The notes beneath the pieces are model-generated. The model ran no database searches and was not told where the DNA came from. It worked only from the letters and a program-made list of their open reading frames with translations. Source: Acidobacteriota bacterium (GTDB lineage Bacteria > Acidobacteriota > Polarisedimenticolia > J045). From it: a stretch of 6,599 nucleotides of DNA. The DNA lies in NCBI GenBank assembly GCA_024276295.1, contig JAJRXN010000020.1:1-6599 (forward strand), written 5' to 3'. Shown here piece after piece: positions 6,501 through 6,599 of the stretch. Each line of letters starts with the position of its first letter. Positions within the stretch are counted from its first letter, which is position 1. Both the position numbers and the translations under genes were made by a program.

Positions 6501-6599
6501 CCGGCCCCGCCGCGCCCTCGATCGTCGCCGGACGGTGCGTGGTGGCGGGATCCGCCCGCAGTGGCTTCAGGGGCTCCTGCCGGCGCCGTACCACCGCGC

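Noticed and set aside
6501..6599. Possible terminator (GGCGG-GAT-CCGCC at 6544-6556) or the end or start of a neighbouring gene
   Set aside because: The stem is short with no T run. A minus-strand frame ending at about 6567 (ARWYGAGRSP then stop) and a plus-strand frame from GTG 6536 are both too short to assign.

Overview
The window is very GC-rich (about 70% by eye). Its codons end mostly in G or C, GTG starts are common, and several genes have purine-rich Shine-Dalgarno sequences. The gene families present (an S9 prolyl-oligopeptidase-type enzyme, an HprK-like P-loop protein, a COG0731-type radical SAM protein and an RNase E/G with an arginine-rich tail) fit a high-GC Gram-negative-type bacterium such as Acidobacteriota, Planctomycetota or Myxococcota. 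The sequence alone does not settle the phylum. I see no rRNA, tRNA, CRISPR array, insertion sequence or phage genes.

Layout. (1) Bases 1-2177, plus strand: most of an S9-family serine peptidase whose 5' end lies outside the window. The catalytic triad is complete and an extra beta-rich C-terminal domain follows it. (2) Bases 2102-3259, minus strand: an HPr-kinase-related P-loop protein, convergent with the peptidase and overlapping it tail to tail by 76 bp. (3) Bases 3260-3408: a divergent intergenic region with a good extended -10 promoter element reading rightward, followed by a near-perfect hairpin at the predicted start of the transcript. (4) Bases 3409-6500, plus strand: an apparent operon made of a tiny 30-codon ORF, a radical SAM protein coupled to it by a GTGA overlap, and, 33 bp later, an RNase E/G family ribonuclease. 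The last ~100 bases hold no gene I can assign.

The most notable observation is in the ribonuclease gene. The conserved N-terminus is recognisable on both sides of an in-frame TAA (4503-4505, codon 17), and the remaining ~660 codons are intact with all catalytic residues. A single G-to-T change in a GAA codon would explain it. It could be a sequencing error, a fresh nonsense mutation, or a recoded or read-through codon. No start codon in the same frame exists between the stop and GTG 4707, so conventional reinitiation would lose much of the S1 domain.

Functionally the window looks like an ordinary chromosomal region (peptide breakdown, RNA turnover, two enzymes of unknown substrate) rather than a dedicated new system. 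The points worth following up are the interrupted RNase, the leader structure with its coupled mini-ORF, the orphan HprK-like protein and the peptidase C-terminal domain.
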